Source of the DNA: Brachionus koreanus
Lineage: Eukaryota; Rotifera; Eurotatoria; Ploima; Brachionidae
Direction of reading: 5' to 3'
DNA length: 14,932 bases
Assembly (NCBI GenBank): GCA_016987375.1
Contig: PJRA01000048.1
Location: 2,028,987-2,043,918, forward strand
In this document: one piece after another, positions 1 to 8,635 of the stretch
How the letters are laid out: each line of letters opens with the position of its first letter
Position numbering within the stretch: position 1 is the first letter of the stretch
The notes under the pieces: model-generated
Told to the model about the DNA's origin: nothing
The model's input: the letters and a program-made list of their open reading frames with translations, nothing else
The model's database searches: none
Made by a program: the position numbers and the translations under genes

Positions 1-1010
1 ATAAAGTCCCATTTTAAAAAATTTTTTTTGCAATATTATAGCTAATTTTTAGTAGTTTATAAATAAATATATATATGATCCCCTGGTCATTTGCATGATC
101 GGACAAGTCAACTTAACTTTTGTCCATTTACTTATGCATCACCCGTTAATTTTCAGTTTTTAATGTTGGGTCAGGCCCGTATTGTATCTTTATGCACGCA
201 TCCCAAGGGGACCGATTTTAACATGAGAAGGATGGTTGCTTACACATGCACTAAAACCTAAAAATCAAAAGTTATCCCATGCATGATATCACAAGAGTTT
301 ACGGTATTTAATAGAAAGCACAAAAATTTGAAGATCCAAAAGAAAAGAACAATTGAAGGCTCAATGAAAAACTGATGCTTTTGCTAGGATAAAGATTAAA
401 CGACCACAAGCCTACTAAATGCACTCAAATTAGAACCAGTTGACTCAAAAATAAGGAAAACTAAACTAAGCTTTATCAAGAGATTCCTTGAAAATGAATT
501 TAAGGATCCATTTTCTATTAAAGTTTAACCTTTCCTATCATAGCGAAATTTTTCTGTATTCCGTAATTGCCCAAAAAAAAAACAATAAATACATAGTAAA
601 ACACAGTAATAACCCAGTAAATTGAATAAGATTAATTTATGTAATGTATGTATCAAAATATAAATCATGTAAATTTTTTTTTGTTTTTTGAGCATTTATC
701 AAATTATCGTGATTTAGGCCATCGGTCAGACCACTAATACGCCTGTTCTGTTTCCAACATTTTATGCTTTTTTGAATATTTTACACAATTTTCTTCATTT
801 GATCAGCATTCTTTAAATTAACCTAAAAATTTTAAGCCTAATTTTATAAAAAAAACTTGATTTTGTCAAATAAAAATTATTTTAAAAAATTGTCGAATGG
901 TCCTATTTAAAGGCTTGATTCCTAAATTGAAATAATGCTCTAAATGCGGCTATTCAATAAGATTAATAAAACGAGAAGATTAAATTGACGTATATGTCTG
1001 AGCTTACACA
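1..1010. other. Gene-free spacer, repeat-like at the left
   Basis: No open frame of useful length is present. Bases about 60-340 are visibly richer in G and C than the rest of the window. They contain a near-inverted pair (TCCCCTGG around 78 and CCAAGGGGACC around 202) and a small hairpin GGACAA/TTGTCC at 101-125. This suits an old repeat fragment, but the family is not recognisable. Bases 340-1010 are AT-rich, and part may be the 3' untranslated remnant of the minus-strand LINE relic that ends near 1011. Confidence 0.35.
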
Positions 1011-1440
1011 ACCTATAGAAAAAGGTGAAGTCTCTTTGACAAAAGTTTTGAATTCTGTCTGTTTTTTGGGCCAAGTAGTGGCCGTAGTAGATTTTACCTA
1101 ATATCCTTGCAACTTATTCCAGTGCGGAATTGTTCAATTTAAGAAATGTCTAGTGCTTGCTGCCGCTGTAAATCGTTTCTAATTTTGGCAGTGAAGCTTT
1201 CTCTCTGGACTCAGATCCTATTCCCTTAAAGTCTCGGCGGGTTCTTTGATTCCTGATCCATTCATCAGATTTTTAACTAGGTCCACCTTTTGTAATCCAT
1301 TCACTTGTTTGTACATTTTAATCAAATCTTCTCTGACCATACTTTTTCTTCTTGCTGGTTCTTGCACCTTCTTTAATGCATTCAAATTCCTTATAATACT
1401 CGGATTCCACACACAGACTGCGTAGTCAAGGTAATTAAAA
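1011..1440 (-). pseudogene. LINE (non-LTR retrotransposon) reverse-transcriptase C-terminal relic
   Basis: Reading the minus strand from about 1440 downward gives the typical end of a CR1/Jockey-like LINE polyprotein. First comes LDYAVCVWNPS followed by LNALKKVQ (the family pattern is LEYA..VWNP...I..LE.VQRR). Then comes REDLIKMYKQVNGL (family RGDLI..YK..NG). After an in-frame TAG at 1218-1220 the same frame continues with TAAASTRHFLN, IPHWNKL and TEFKTFV, which match the family ending (R..FF..R.IP.WN.L...FK..LD). Three more in-frame stops follow, and the segment that normally separates the VQRR and RGDLI parts is missing. It is therefore a dead, internally deleted copy. The LINE assignment rests on motif recall, not on a search; the clade is uncertain. 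Confidence 0.75.
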
Positions 1441-1462
1441 AAATAATTTTCATAGTATTCCA

Positions 1463-1477
1463 AATAATAATAATAAT
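1463..1477. repeat. AAT/ATT trinucleotide microsatellite
   Basis: Five perfect AAT units lie directly at the upstream end of the minus-strand LINE relic. Confidence 0.8.
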
Positions 1478-1480
1478 GGT

Positions 1481-2469
1481 GAACCTAGAACATGCCAAAA
1501 AAGATTTTTAAAAAGAACTAATTTTTTTTAGAAAACTAGATAAATTTGCCTCAACATTGTTGCATGGCTTTTGATAGAAGAAATATGTCATTCTCCTATT
1601 CTCCTCTTTCATGTTTTGTCTTAAGTGTTGGATTTTATTTGTCAAATTGAGAACTTCTATTAGCATAAAAGATTCAGCATTCAGCATCTTTACTATTTGC
1701 ATCATATAAGATCAAATAAAATTGCATCCGCATGCATGAAATTATTTTTTTGACTTTAAAATGCTTGAATAAAGATAAAATGTCAAAATCAATATGCTAA
1801 AAACTATTGATAGAACTATTTATTTGGGTTTTAGTATACGCAATTTAATATTTTATCCACCAATTTAAGCATATTTAATTTAATTTTAACATTTAAAACA
1901 AGTTAATGTTTTTGTTTTTAATGGCCAAAAATTAAGTAAAATGATGTCTTTCAAGCTGTAAATTCTTTATTTGGATTTTTCATTATTTTTAAAAAAATAA
2001 GAAAAGAAAAAGTAAAAGTAAAAAAAAACTAAAATCATTTCCAAAATCTTGAGAGCATTTTTGAATTTGATTTAAAAAATTTTTTTTTTAATCAGCGTAT
2101 CCAGTCTAAATGAATATACCAAAAAATTTCGATGAAAATGCTGACTTATTTTTTATTCTAATTGCTCCGTATCATTTCAATTGAAAAAAAAAATTCACTA
2201 TGCAATATAACTGCGCATTTAAAATTTAAAATTAACAGTTTAATATTGAACCTTCTCAACAAACCATCTTGGATATGTTTTTGTATAGGTGAATTTATTT
2301 TAAGTTACTTCCATGAAGTGATTTTTTTTTGGATTTTAGATTATTGAATAATTACCTTGGTTACAATCAAAAGCTAAATAGTATTTAGGAGCATTTATTT
2401 GTCCTATACTTTAAATTTTCGCCATGTTCAATCTTGGAAAAATTAAAAGAAATGATGAAATTACACTGG
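1481..2469. other. AT-rich spacer with one unexplained minus-strand ORF
   Basis: The only notable item is a minus-strand open frame at 1705-1508. It opens with two adjacent ATGs and encodes about 65 residues, rich in Leu, Asn and Glu (for example KIQHLRQNMKEENRR, which looks helical). I do not recognise it. It could be a decayed upstream part of the neighbouring LINE, or chance. The rest is A/T runs, and a short plus-strand frame at 2162-2347 looks like noise. Confidence 0.3.
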
Positions 2470-2477
2470 TATATAAG
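2470..2477 (+). promoter_or_regulatory. Candidate TATA box for the archaemetzincin gene
   Basis: TATATAAG lies 36 bases before the ATG at 2514. In such an AT-rich region a TATA-like string is common. The support is only its position and the fact that it matches the consensus well. Confidence 0.35.
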
Positions 2478-2513
2478 AATTGGTTTTGATTTAAAAAATC
2501 ATTATTTGTAAAA

Positions 2514-3533
2514 ATGTCGCCTAAAAAATCTAAAATCAATTTCAATAAAAATTTCAAAATCCAAAATAGTGAAAATATTTTGCATGCATTGAATACACCT
2601 GGCGCCAAAACAAAACTAAATGACAAAAAGTTTAGCAATTTGTTGAAATTGTTTAGCGACATTAAAAAGCCAACTGACGAATTGGATTGGCTAGTTCGCT
2701 ACAATGTAAAAGCACAAAGCTGTTGCAGTTTTTTTGAAAATCATTCAACAATTTTATTAAATCGAATTAATTCGACTCAAAGACGCATTGTTTATTACGT
2801 AAAAATTGGAAAATTTGATAAAATTGATTTCAATGATTTGCTAATATACAGCAAAACATTTTTTGATTATGATTTGATTCAAGTTTTGCCTTCGGAAGTT
2901 GAAATTCAGATAGAAGAGGGACCATCTAATTTTAAAGTCGCAGCCAAATATGACAAAATTCACTTTGATCTATCGATTCGCTATGATAAAAAAACAAAAA
3001 ATTTTCAGATAAGAGCAGATAGCTTTCATGAATTTTTGAATAAAATAAAGCCAAAAGGAGCTCTGAGTCTAATCGGTTTTACAGAATTCGATATTTATGT
3101 TGAAGAATCAGATCTTTTTGTGGCCGGCTTGTGCAATGGACATTTAAAAGTTGGAGTATTTAGTATCTTCAGATACATGCCCAGATTGAAATACTGTGAA
3201 GAAAATTGGTATGACTACAAAATAGCAGGAAACTTTGACAATAAATTATGGCTTAAGCGCAGTTGTAAACTAATGGTTCACGAGACATGCCATTTGCTTG
3301 GATTTGCACATTGTGTCTATAAAGATTGCTGCATGAACGGATCGGGTCATTTGAAGGAGGACTTTCGTCAGTCGATGTTTTTGTGTCCGATCGACCTAAA
3401 AAAACTATGGCTTATATTAAATTTTGATATCAAAACGAGATATGAAAAGTTGAGGCAATTTTTTCTTGCAAGAAAATGTAGAAAAGAAGTCAAATGGTTA
3501 ACAAATGTTTTAAAAGAATTCGACAAAATTTAA
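2514..3533 (+). CDS. AMZ2: Archaemetzincin (AMZ2-like zinc metalloprotease)
   Basis: Intronless frame of 339 residues; AMZ2 of vertebrates is about 360. The start is supported by an in-frame TGA at 2487. The catalytic signature of archaemetzincins is plain: HETCH at 256-260, Gly263 and the third zinc ligand His266, directly followed by Cys267, then Cys272, Met274 and Cys291 (family HExxHxxGxxHC....C.M....CxxC). Glu257 is the expected general base, so the site looks catalytically complete. In the family four cysteines hold a second, structural zinc. Here the last one is Asp294 (CPID rather than CPIC), while an extra Cys273 lies beside Cys272. Known family members behave as aminopeptidases in vitro, with no signal peptide; none is visible here either. 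It stands alone on the plus strand, with AATAAA at 3532 and 3581. The family call is firm; AMZ2 rather than AMZ1 is inferred from length. Confidence 0.93.
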   Translation: MSPKKSKINFNKNFKIQNSENILHALNTPGAKTKLNDKKFSNLLKLFSDIKKPTDELDWLVRYNVKAQSCCSFFENHSTILLNRINSTQRRIVYYVKIGKFDKIDFNDLLIYSKTFFDYDLIQVLPSEVEIQIEEGPSNFKVAAKYDKIHFDLSIRYDKKTKNFQIRADSFHEFLNKIKPKGALSLIGFTEFDIYVEESDLFVAGLCNGHLKVGVFSIFRYMPRLKYCEENWYDYKIAGNFDNKLWLKRSCKLMVHETCHLLGFAHCVYKDCCMNGSGHLKEDFRQSMFLCPIDLKKLWLILNFDIKTRYEKLRQFFLARKCRKEVKWLTNVLKEFDKI

Positions 3534-3580
3534 TAAATAGAAATAATTCTAGAAATTTTTTTAATATTGATTGATTTTTA

Positions 3581-3586
3581 AATAAA
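3581..3586 (+). terminator. Candidate polyadenylation signal of the archaemetzincin gene
   Basis: AATAAA lies 48 bases after the stop. Another copy at 3532-3537 overlaps the stop codon itself and is less likely to be used. Confidence 0.4.
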
Positions 3587-3854
3587 TAGTTAGAATACAA
3601 TAACTAAAAGTTGATATTAATTAGAACAATTAGTTCTTACAAAATTTATCATTAAATTTATTTATTATATGAAATTTTTTATTAATTTTTTAAAATTTTT
3701 ATAACAGAGTATAAAAAAAATATTTTTTGAAAAATACAGAAAATTTAAAGACATAATAATTAAAGAGAATTCTTTAAAATTTCTTTCTTTATTTATTTAT
3801 GTAATTAATCTTTCACTTTTCTTTAAAAAACAAAGAAAATTTGAAGAATTTTTA

Positions 3855-4067
3855 ATGATCTTTAATAAGTCGTTTGAAAATCTTTTGCTTAATGCTTTTA
3901 CAAAAGGTTCAGAATTTTCTAAATTACGTAATTTTACACCAATTTTAGAAAGCTTATGTAATATTTATCGGTAAGAAATTGTAATTTTATGAAAAACTAC
4001 ATTAAGCTTGAATTAAATTCACTACTTTAGTAAAATCATTAAAAAAATTCTTACGGTAAAAAAATGA
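3855..4067 (+). CDS. Possible small two-exon ORF, unrecognised
   Basis: An ATG at 3855 opens a frame with plausible protein composition (FENLLLNAFTKGSEF, then NFTPILESLCNIY). It runs straight into a good donor CG|GTAAGA at 3971. An acceptor ACTTTAG ends at 4030 and rejoins the frame (R then KIIKKILTVKK) to a TGA at 4065-4067, giving about 50 residues with a 60-base intron. The open frame extends upstream of the ATG to an acceptor-like ACAG at 3706, so the true start could be an earlier exon. No family is recognised. At this AT content an open frame of this size can arise by chance, so this is only a candidate. A minus-strand frame at 4267-4022 looks like noise. Confidence 0.25.
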
Positions 4068-4267
4068 AGTTCTTGGTAAAAATATAAAAACTTGACTTTG
4101 CTAAAATAATGAATAAATATTATTTTCAAACCTATATTAAAATATGAAAAGATAATCGGACATATCTGAAATTTCATAACTTCTTCTATATTTTTTATAT
4201 TAGATTCTGGATACAGTGGCGCTCGTAAACACATCTTGTATCTTTTGGATCGAGTATCCTCGAACAT

Positions 4268-4750
4268 AAATTTTTATATTTTCTATAAATTTTCTAAAAC
4301 CTTGTCCGATAAGCTTTACAAAAATGCCTAGACCAAAAAATTTCAATTATTGATTTCTCAAGTTATCTAATCTTAGATTTAAATTAAATTTTTTGCTTAG
4401 TTGGATTGTCAGTGATTTATTATCTTTCAAACTCTCTTTTTTTTTTTAAAAAATTGAGAATATTAACACTATTAATTATTAAAAAAATATAAGCAATTAA
4501 TGAGGTTTTTTTTCATATTAATTTTTTCCCGCTAATCACAATGGAAAAATTATTGTTAATAATAAAAAATAATTATAAATCATGGTGAGCAAGGAAGAAA
4601 AAAAACAATAAATTATTTTCCCAAATCTTCAAATTTTGACTCGTCTTTTTAGTATTGATATTGGTTGGTCACTTCTTTGATAAGAAAAAATTAAGTTTGT
4701 CAAAAGTCAAATGATGATTTCAAATAATTGATTTTGATTTAATTGAATGA
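4268..4750. other. AT-rich spacer
   Basis: Long A and T runs with no open frame, structured RNA or repeat that I can support. The motif ATACAGTGGCG just to its left (4211-4221) resembles the ends of some DNA transposons and is treated as a finding. Confidence 0.4.
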
Positions 4751-4756
4751 ATTTTA

Positions 4757-4881
4757 AGCCGTATAGCGAAACTGTTTGTGTGTTAGCCATGCACGCAGAG
4801 CATTGAGGGTTTAAAACCCGCTAGACTGGAAAAATCTTCAAAATATCTCTCAAACACGTACGCTTCACTTCAAAAAAAAAA
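4757..4881 (+). mobile_element. Possible tRNA-derived SINE
   Basis: TAGCGAAACTGT at 4764-4775 resembles an RNA polymerase III A box. GGGTTTAAAACCC at 4807-4819 resembles a B box (GGTTCGANNCC) with its T-arm stem, at a spacing normal for a tRNA gene. The flanks do not close into a 7-base acceptor stem, so a functional tRNA is unlikely. A run of ten A at 4872-4881 would be the tail of the element. Together this suits a SINE head plus short body, but the B box departs from consensus (T for the invariant C), so confidence is low. Confidence 0.35.
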
Positions 4882-4904
4882 TTTTTTTTTGGTTAATTTT
4901 CTAA

Positions 4905-5030
4905 GAGGATGACATTGAACTAACCAGGACCAAATTGAAGAAGGGTCTACTGAGTTTTTTGGCTCCAAAAGCCGTAAATGGTATGATTCCAACAATCAAA
5001 CTACAAGAGAGGAATCGACTTACTTGCTGA
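4905..5030 (+). pseudogene. Short coding-like relic, unrecognised
   Basis: Between an in-frame TAA at 4902 and a TGA at 5028 lie 41 open codons without an initiator ATG near the start. They encode a compositionally normal peptide (TRTKLKKGLLSFLAPKAVNG, then IKLQERNRL). It is less AT-biased than its surroundings and follows the A/T runs of the possible SINE. It may be a fragment of a transposable-element protein; I cannot name the family. Confidence 0.3.
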
Positions 5031-5652
5031 TATATGGCTAAAGACACAAGAGCATAATGGTTCATATTCTGAATACTGCTTTTTTTTTTATTGATAAATT
5101 CAAAAAAGGTTAAAAAAAAATTTACAAATTTATATGACTTAAATTCAATTCATCTATTTGGTTTTCATTTTTGATAATTATGTTTTTTTTCGAACATACA
5201 AATATATCTACCAGTATTTAACCCTGGTTTAATCGTCTGAGATTTTGAGAATCAGTGAATTGGAGGCTCTTTGGTTGTTTTAATAAAATATTAAGTACTA
5301 AATTAATAAAAAAAATTAGTCCTTTTAAGAATGTTAATATATAATAACTAGTTAATATGAAAATTTTAATCTATAAAACAAAATCAATCAATTAATTATT
5401 CGATATCATTTAGGTCATTTTTGCTAATTCAAAATTAATAGTGATTTGTTGGTTTGATTTTTATATCATATTTAGAATGATTATTTATAGAATTTCAATT
5501 ATACTTACATTTTATCTCTTGGATTTAATGTAAATGAGGTTGAGTTCTAGATAGGAGTATTTTTAGTGTGGTTTTAAAATTAGATCTTGAAAAATTCTTA
5601 TAAATGTCTTTCTACAATCAATGGTTTCAAGTTTTGCTCTTCGAAAAAAAAA
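5031..5652. other. Spacer and 5' leader of the first membrane-protein gene
   Basis: AT-rich with no gene. Close to the next gene there are two out-of-frame upstream ATGs, at 5604 (21 codons, ending at 5669 past the main start) and at 5621 (11 codons). Either the leader carries short upstream ORFs, or the mature transcript starts downstream of them. Confidence 0.4.
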
Positions 5653-6259
5653 ATGATGAAAAATATTGATTTAAATGATAATGAACCGATAGATTTTATC
5701 AAAATAGAGCCGATCAAAAATTTGGACTTTTCACGCATTTCCAAGTCATCTGCCATATTTCACCCAGCAAAATACACAAAATTTCAGTAAGTCCCAAAAA
5801 TTCAAATGATCAAGTGAATTTAAAATTTTGTATAGGAAAAATAAGCCACTGTTGATTTGTTTGGTCATGGCGGTTTTGATATTATCAATCATTATTGTAC
5901 TGATATTAATACCTGTTTATTTGTCAAAAAGTAAAGAGAGCATGGATCTAGATTTTGAATTGGCAAAAAATGTTGATCAAATTCATCCGAATGAAAATCG
6001 TAGAATTGTTTTTACAGAGGCACCAACAATTCCTGAATTTTTTTTTTCCACTCCGATACCAACCGTACCTGTAATCACTGCTCCAGCAGTCATACCAGAA
6101 TTTCATGTAGTTGAACAACATCCAATAGAAGAATTACCGAACCAAAATTTACCACCGCCTCCATTGAAATCTAAGCTTAGTTTGTCAAATCGAAACAATA
6201 TGAGTGAAAATTTTTTCAAGCTTAGTCAAATAAATCGGCTAAAATTGAAAAAAATCTAA
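5653..6259 (+). CDS. Single-pass membrane protein with Pro-rich tail, unrecognised
   Basis: Two exons, 5653-5786 and 5836-6259, join across a 49-base intron (TTTCA|GTAAGTC ... TTTTGTATAG|GAAAA, phase 2) to give 185 residues. The first exon encodes a 44-residue charged N-terminal region (LNDNEPIDFIKIEPIKNLDF). The second opens five residues before a strong membrane segment at about 50-74 (PLLICLVMAVLILS onward). The rest is acidic, then rich in Pro, Thr and Val, with a repeated IPEF motif, a PPPP run and a basic C-terminus. With no cleavable signal peptide and a hydrophobic anchor after a cytosolic head, a type II orientation is possible but not certain; basic residues flank the anchor on both sides. 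The ATG at 5653 has a second ATG directly behind it. No domain is recognised. Its exon layout matches the next gene. Confidence 0.7.
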
Positions 6260-6307
6260 TGGAGACCTTTTAATTTTATTTTTTTTAGTTTATTTGTAAA
6301 TTTTTTT

Positions 6308-6313
6308 AATAAA
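6308..6313 (+). terminator. Candidate polyadenylation signal
   Basis: AATAAA lies 49 bases past the stop of the preceding membrane-protein gene, after a T-rich stretch. Confidence 0.4.
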
Positions 6314-7615
6314 TTTTTTCTAAATAACTCCAGATATTCTATTAGCTTTAAGCTTAGTCTGATCTTAATCAAAAATCTGATTTTTGACCTAAAAAATCAA
6401 ATATTTTGTTAAGAATGTCTTAAAATTATTCATTTCACCATAAGGTTTTAATAATTTAAGGTATAAGATCTGGAAAATAAGATAGACACGTTTTAAAAAG
6501 ATCTAATTTCAATTTATCAAAATAAAAATAGAGACCAAAATTTTTAAGGCTATTCTTAATAAAACCACATAAATGGTTTATTTTAGTTCATTTCAAGCAT
6601 AAAAGCTAAGCAATAGTAGTCATTTTTGATAGTTTTGTTTAATTATTTGATATTATTAATCTGGTAACTTAGAATTTGACAAATTATTCTTTCAATTGTA
6701 AATTGATCATTAATGGCCAAGGTGTTTTTCTAAAAAATGATTAATTGTTTCCAAAATTTTTATGTTTCTTCTAAGGTTCTAAATTTTGATAATAAATCCT
6801 TATTTTTGGAAGCTTTTTAAAAAAAAAAATTACTTAAAATTAGAAAAAATTATTATTAAAAAAAATATAAATGGGAAGAATTTCATTTTTTTTAAAAAAA
6901 AGATTTTTAAATTTTCTGTTGAATTTTGTTTAAAAAATTTTATTTCATACTGTGATAATTGATGACTATATTTTTAGATTAAGCTAATAGAAGAGTCTCA
7001 TGACAAACATTTTGTAAGGAACATTGAACCGTTAAATTTAAAATACAATTTTACAAAAGATACATTTAGTTTTCAAATAAATATTTTTATTATATATCAT
7101 TTTTTAAAAAAATTTATATTTAAAATTTTTAAAAACCAATTCAAAATGTCTGAGAGCGAAATTTAAACAAAAATTTGTCCTCTTATTTTTTTATCTAAAA
7201 ATTCTTAAAATAATTGATAAATAGCTTGAAAAATTAGTTTAATAGAAAAAATTTAGTTGAGAAAATTAATTAGTATTTTTGTTTGTCGCATCCTCAGGCA
7301 AAAAATAGTGCTAAATCCGTTTATTAAAATTCAAAAATATTTTTAGATATTTACTAAAAGTTGCCTTTAACTTTATATATGATGGTCAGGCTCAAAAAAA
7401 GTCATTTGAAAGTCATTATTTTTTGAAGTATCGAATATAGAACTCATTTTTTAAATTGATTTGTTCATGTATCATTTTTTTATGCAAACAAATTTTAAAA
7501 GCACACAAACAAAAAATAAATGGATTTTAAGCTTTTTAATAAATGAAATCTTTCAAGCATTCCAAAAACAAAGATAAATAAAATTTATTTTGTATTTGAT
7601 AGAATTAGATTAAAA
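6314..7615. other. AT-rich spacer with one coding-like island
   Basis: Mostly A/T runs. From 6978 to 7166 a frame of 62 codons follows an acceptor-like TATATTTTTAG. It reads KLIEESHDKHFVRNIEPLNL and later ends MSESEI. I found no convincing upstream exon or ATG to join to it, so it may be an exon of an unseen gene, a relic or chance. Nothing else can be supported. Confidence 0.3.
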
Positions 7616-8161
7616 ATGGGCCAAAAATCTTTTGATTTAGAATATTACAAAAAGAAAATAACAGACAAATCAAGACTTAAACCTTCGAAATTTTTCAACA
7701 GGTATTTATCTAAAAATAAGAAAATAAAAAGTAGTGTAGTGAATTTATTTTAATATTTTTTTAGCTTTGTAGAAATATTAACCCATGGTTTATTGGTTAT
7801 TGGATTTTTACAAACCATCACCTCTTTGAGTCTTATTTTACAAGAAGACGAGCCAACAGTTTCACTTGAAAAAGTCTACTCAGTCAAAGAATATGATGTA
7901 AAATTGTCTGAATTGGCTCAATGGTTAGGCAATAATGGATCATTTTCTTTACCCGATTTCAATAATGGATCCCTTCGTCAGACTTACATGATAAACTTTG
8001 ATCAATCAAAAGACCAAGTTCCCTCAATACGCATCACTTCTTCACTAATTTTTACAGCTTCTAACTTAACTAATTCTTCTTATTTTTCAAGTATAAAAAT
8101 TAACTTGAGCAAAGAAAAAACATATCCTAAAAATGTTCAAATTTTAAATGGGTTTAATTAG
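7616..8161 (+). CDS. Type II-like membrane protein with glycosylation sequons, unrecognised
   Basis: Two exons, 7616-7701 and 7765-8161, join across a 63-base phase-2 intron (AACAG|GTATTT ... TTTTTTTAG|CTTTG) to give 160 residues. The N-terminal 29 residues are Lys-rich (YYKKKITDKSRLKPSK) and probably cytosolic. A membrane anchor follows at about 30-54 (FVEILTHGLLVIGFLQTITS onward). The outer part has five N-glycosylation sequons (Asn86, 96, 129, 132, 142) and no cysteine anywhere in the protein. An 11-base direct repeat, AATAATGGATC at 7931 and 7961, encodes the two NNGS motifs ten codons apart. The ATG has a good context (AAAATGG), and the first in-frame stop upstream is at 7544. No family is recognised. 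It converges with PFDN1, with the stop codons 87 bases apart. Confidence 0.75.
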
Positions 8162-8188
8162 AGTTTTTTTTTTATTTTTTTTTCTTGG

Positions 8189-8225
8189 TTTATTTAAAAT
8201 AAAAAACGATGCTAAATAAAATAAA
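8189..8225. terminator. Opposed polyadenylation signals between convergent genes
   Basis: Plus-strand AATAAA copies at 8198, 8215 and 8220 would serve the membrane-protein gene. A minus-strand AATAAA (TTTATT at 8189-8194) lies 55 bases beyond the PFDN1 stop. Using these signals would make the two transcripts overlap at their 3' ends. Confidence 0.4.
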
Positions 8226-8248
8226 GATATTGTCCAGTCAATTTATGA

Positions 8249-8635
8249 TTACTTTTTCCCTTGTTTTACAGTGATCAATTCTCGCAAACTATTCTCGCTG
8301 TCTTTCAGACTTTTTTCTAGATATTCCTTTGACTTTTCCAAGTTTTGAATCTTGGTTTCACAAGTTTTTGATTTTTCCTCCAAACTTTTTAACACTGCTG
8401 GCTTATCACTTAGAACAAACATGCGTCCGATTCCTTCATACATTCGAATACTGCTATCTAATTGATTCAACTCGGATTCGGTGAGCTTGGCATGTTGAAT
8501 TTGACGTTTTAATTGATCAACTTGAACGCCAATTACTTTCATTTGATTGCGACTGGTCAACATTTTTGTTTGGAGATCTTCAAAAGCTTTTTTAAGCTCT
8601 AGATCGACGCTTGGATGAAGACCGGTAGTTGACAT
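8249..8635 (-). CDS. PFDN1: Prefoldin subunit 1
   Basis: Intronless frame of 128 residues; human PFDN1 is 122. Prefoldin is the cytosolic hexameric chaperone that hands nascent actin and tubulin to the CCT chaperonin; subunit 1 is a beta-type subunit. The characteristic start VDLELKKAFEDLQ lies at about 10-22, followed by a long helix that reaches HAKLTESEL. The conserved beta-hairpin core MYEGIGRMFVL is at 65-75. A second coiled-coil helix (LEKSKEYLEKSLKDSENSLREL) closes the protein, giving the two tentacle helices around a hairpin expected for the family. The start is fixed by an in-frame TAA six bases upstream. The first nine residues before VDLEL (MSTTGLHPS) are slightly longer than in vertebrates. 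Nothing appears broken or missing. Confidence 0.95.
   Translation of the reverse strand: MSTTGLHPSVDLELKKAFEDLQTKMLTSRNQMKVIGVQVDQLKRQIQHAKLTESELNQLDSSIRMYEGIGRMFVLSDKPAVLKSLEEKSKTCETKIQNLEKSKEYLEKSLKDSENSLRELITVKQGKK

Noticed and set aside
2162..2347. Plus-strand open frame of 61 codons
   Set aside because: It has no ATG at its beginning and has hydrophobic, low-information composition; no splice or promoter context supports it.
2411..2662. Minus-strand open frame of 83 codons
   Set aside because: It overlaps the start of the archaemetzincin gene on the opposite strand and is Phe/Leu-rich, as expected for the antisense of a Lys/Asn-rich coding sequence.
4022..4267. Minus-strand open frame of 81 codons
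   Set aside because: No recognisable domain; it is very rich in Phe, Ile and Leu, and a frame of this length can occur by chance in this AT-rich DNA.
4757..4830. Functional tRNA gene
   Set aside because: A- and B-box-like motifs are present, but the 7-base acceptor stem does not pair and the invariant C of the B box is T, so a SINE head or pseudo-tRNA is more likely.
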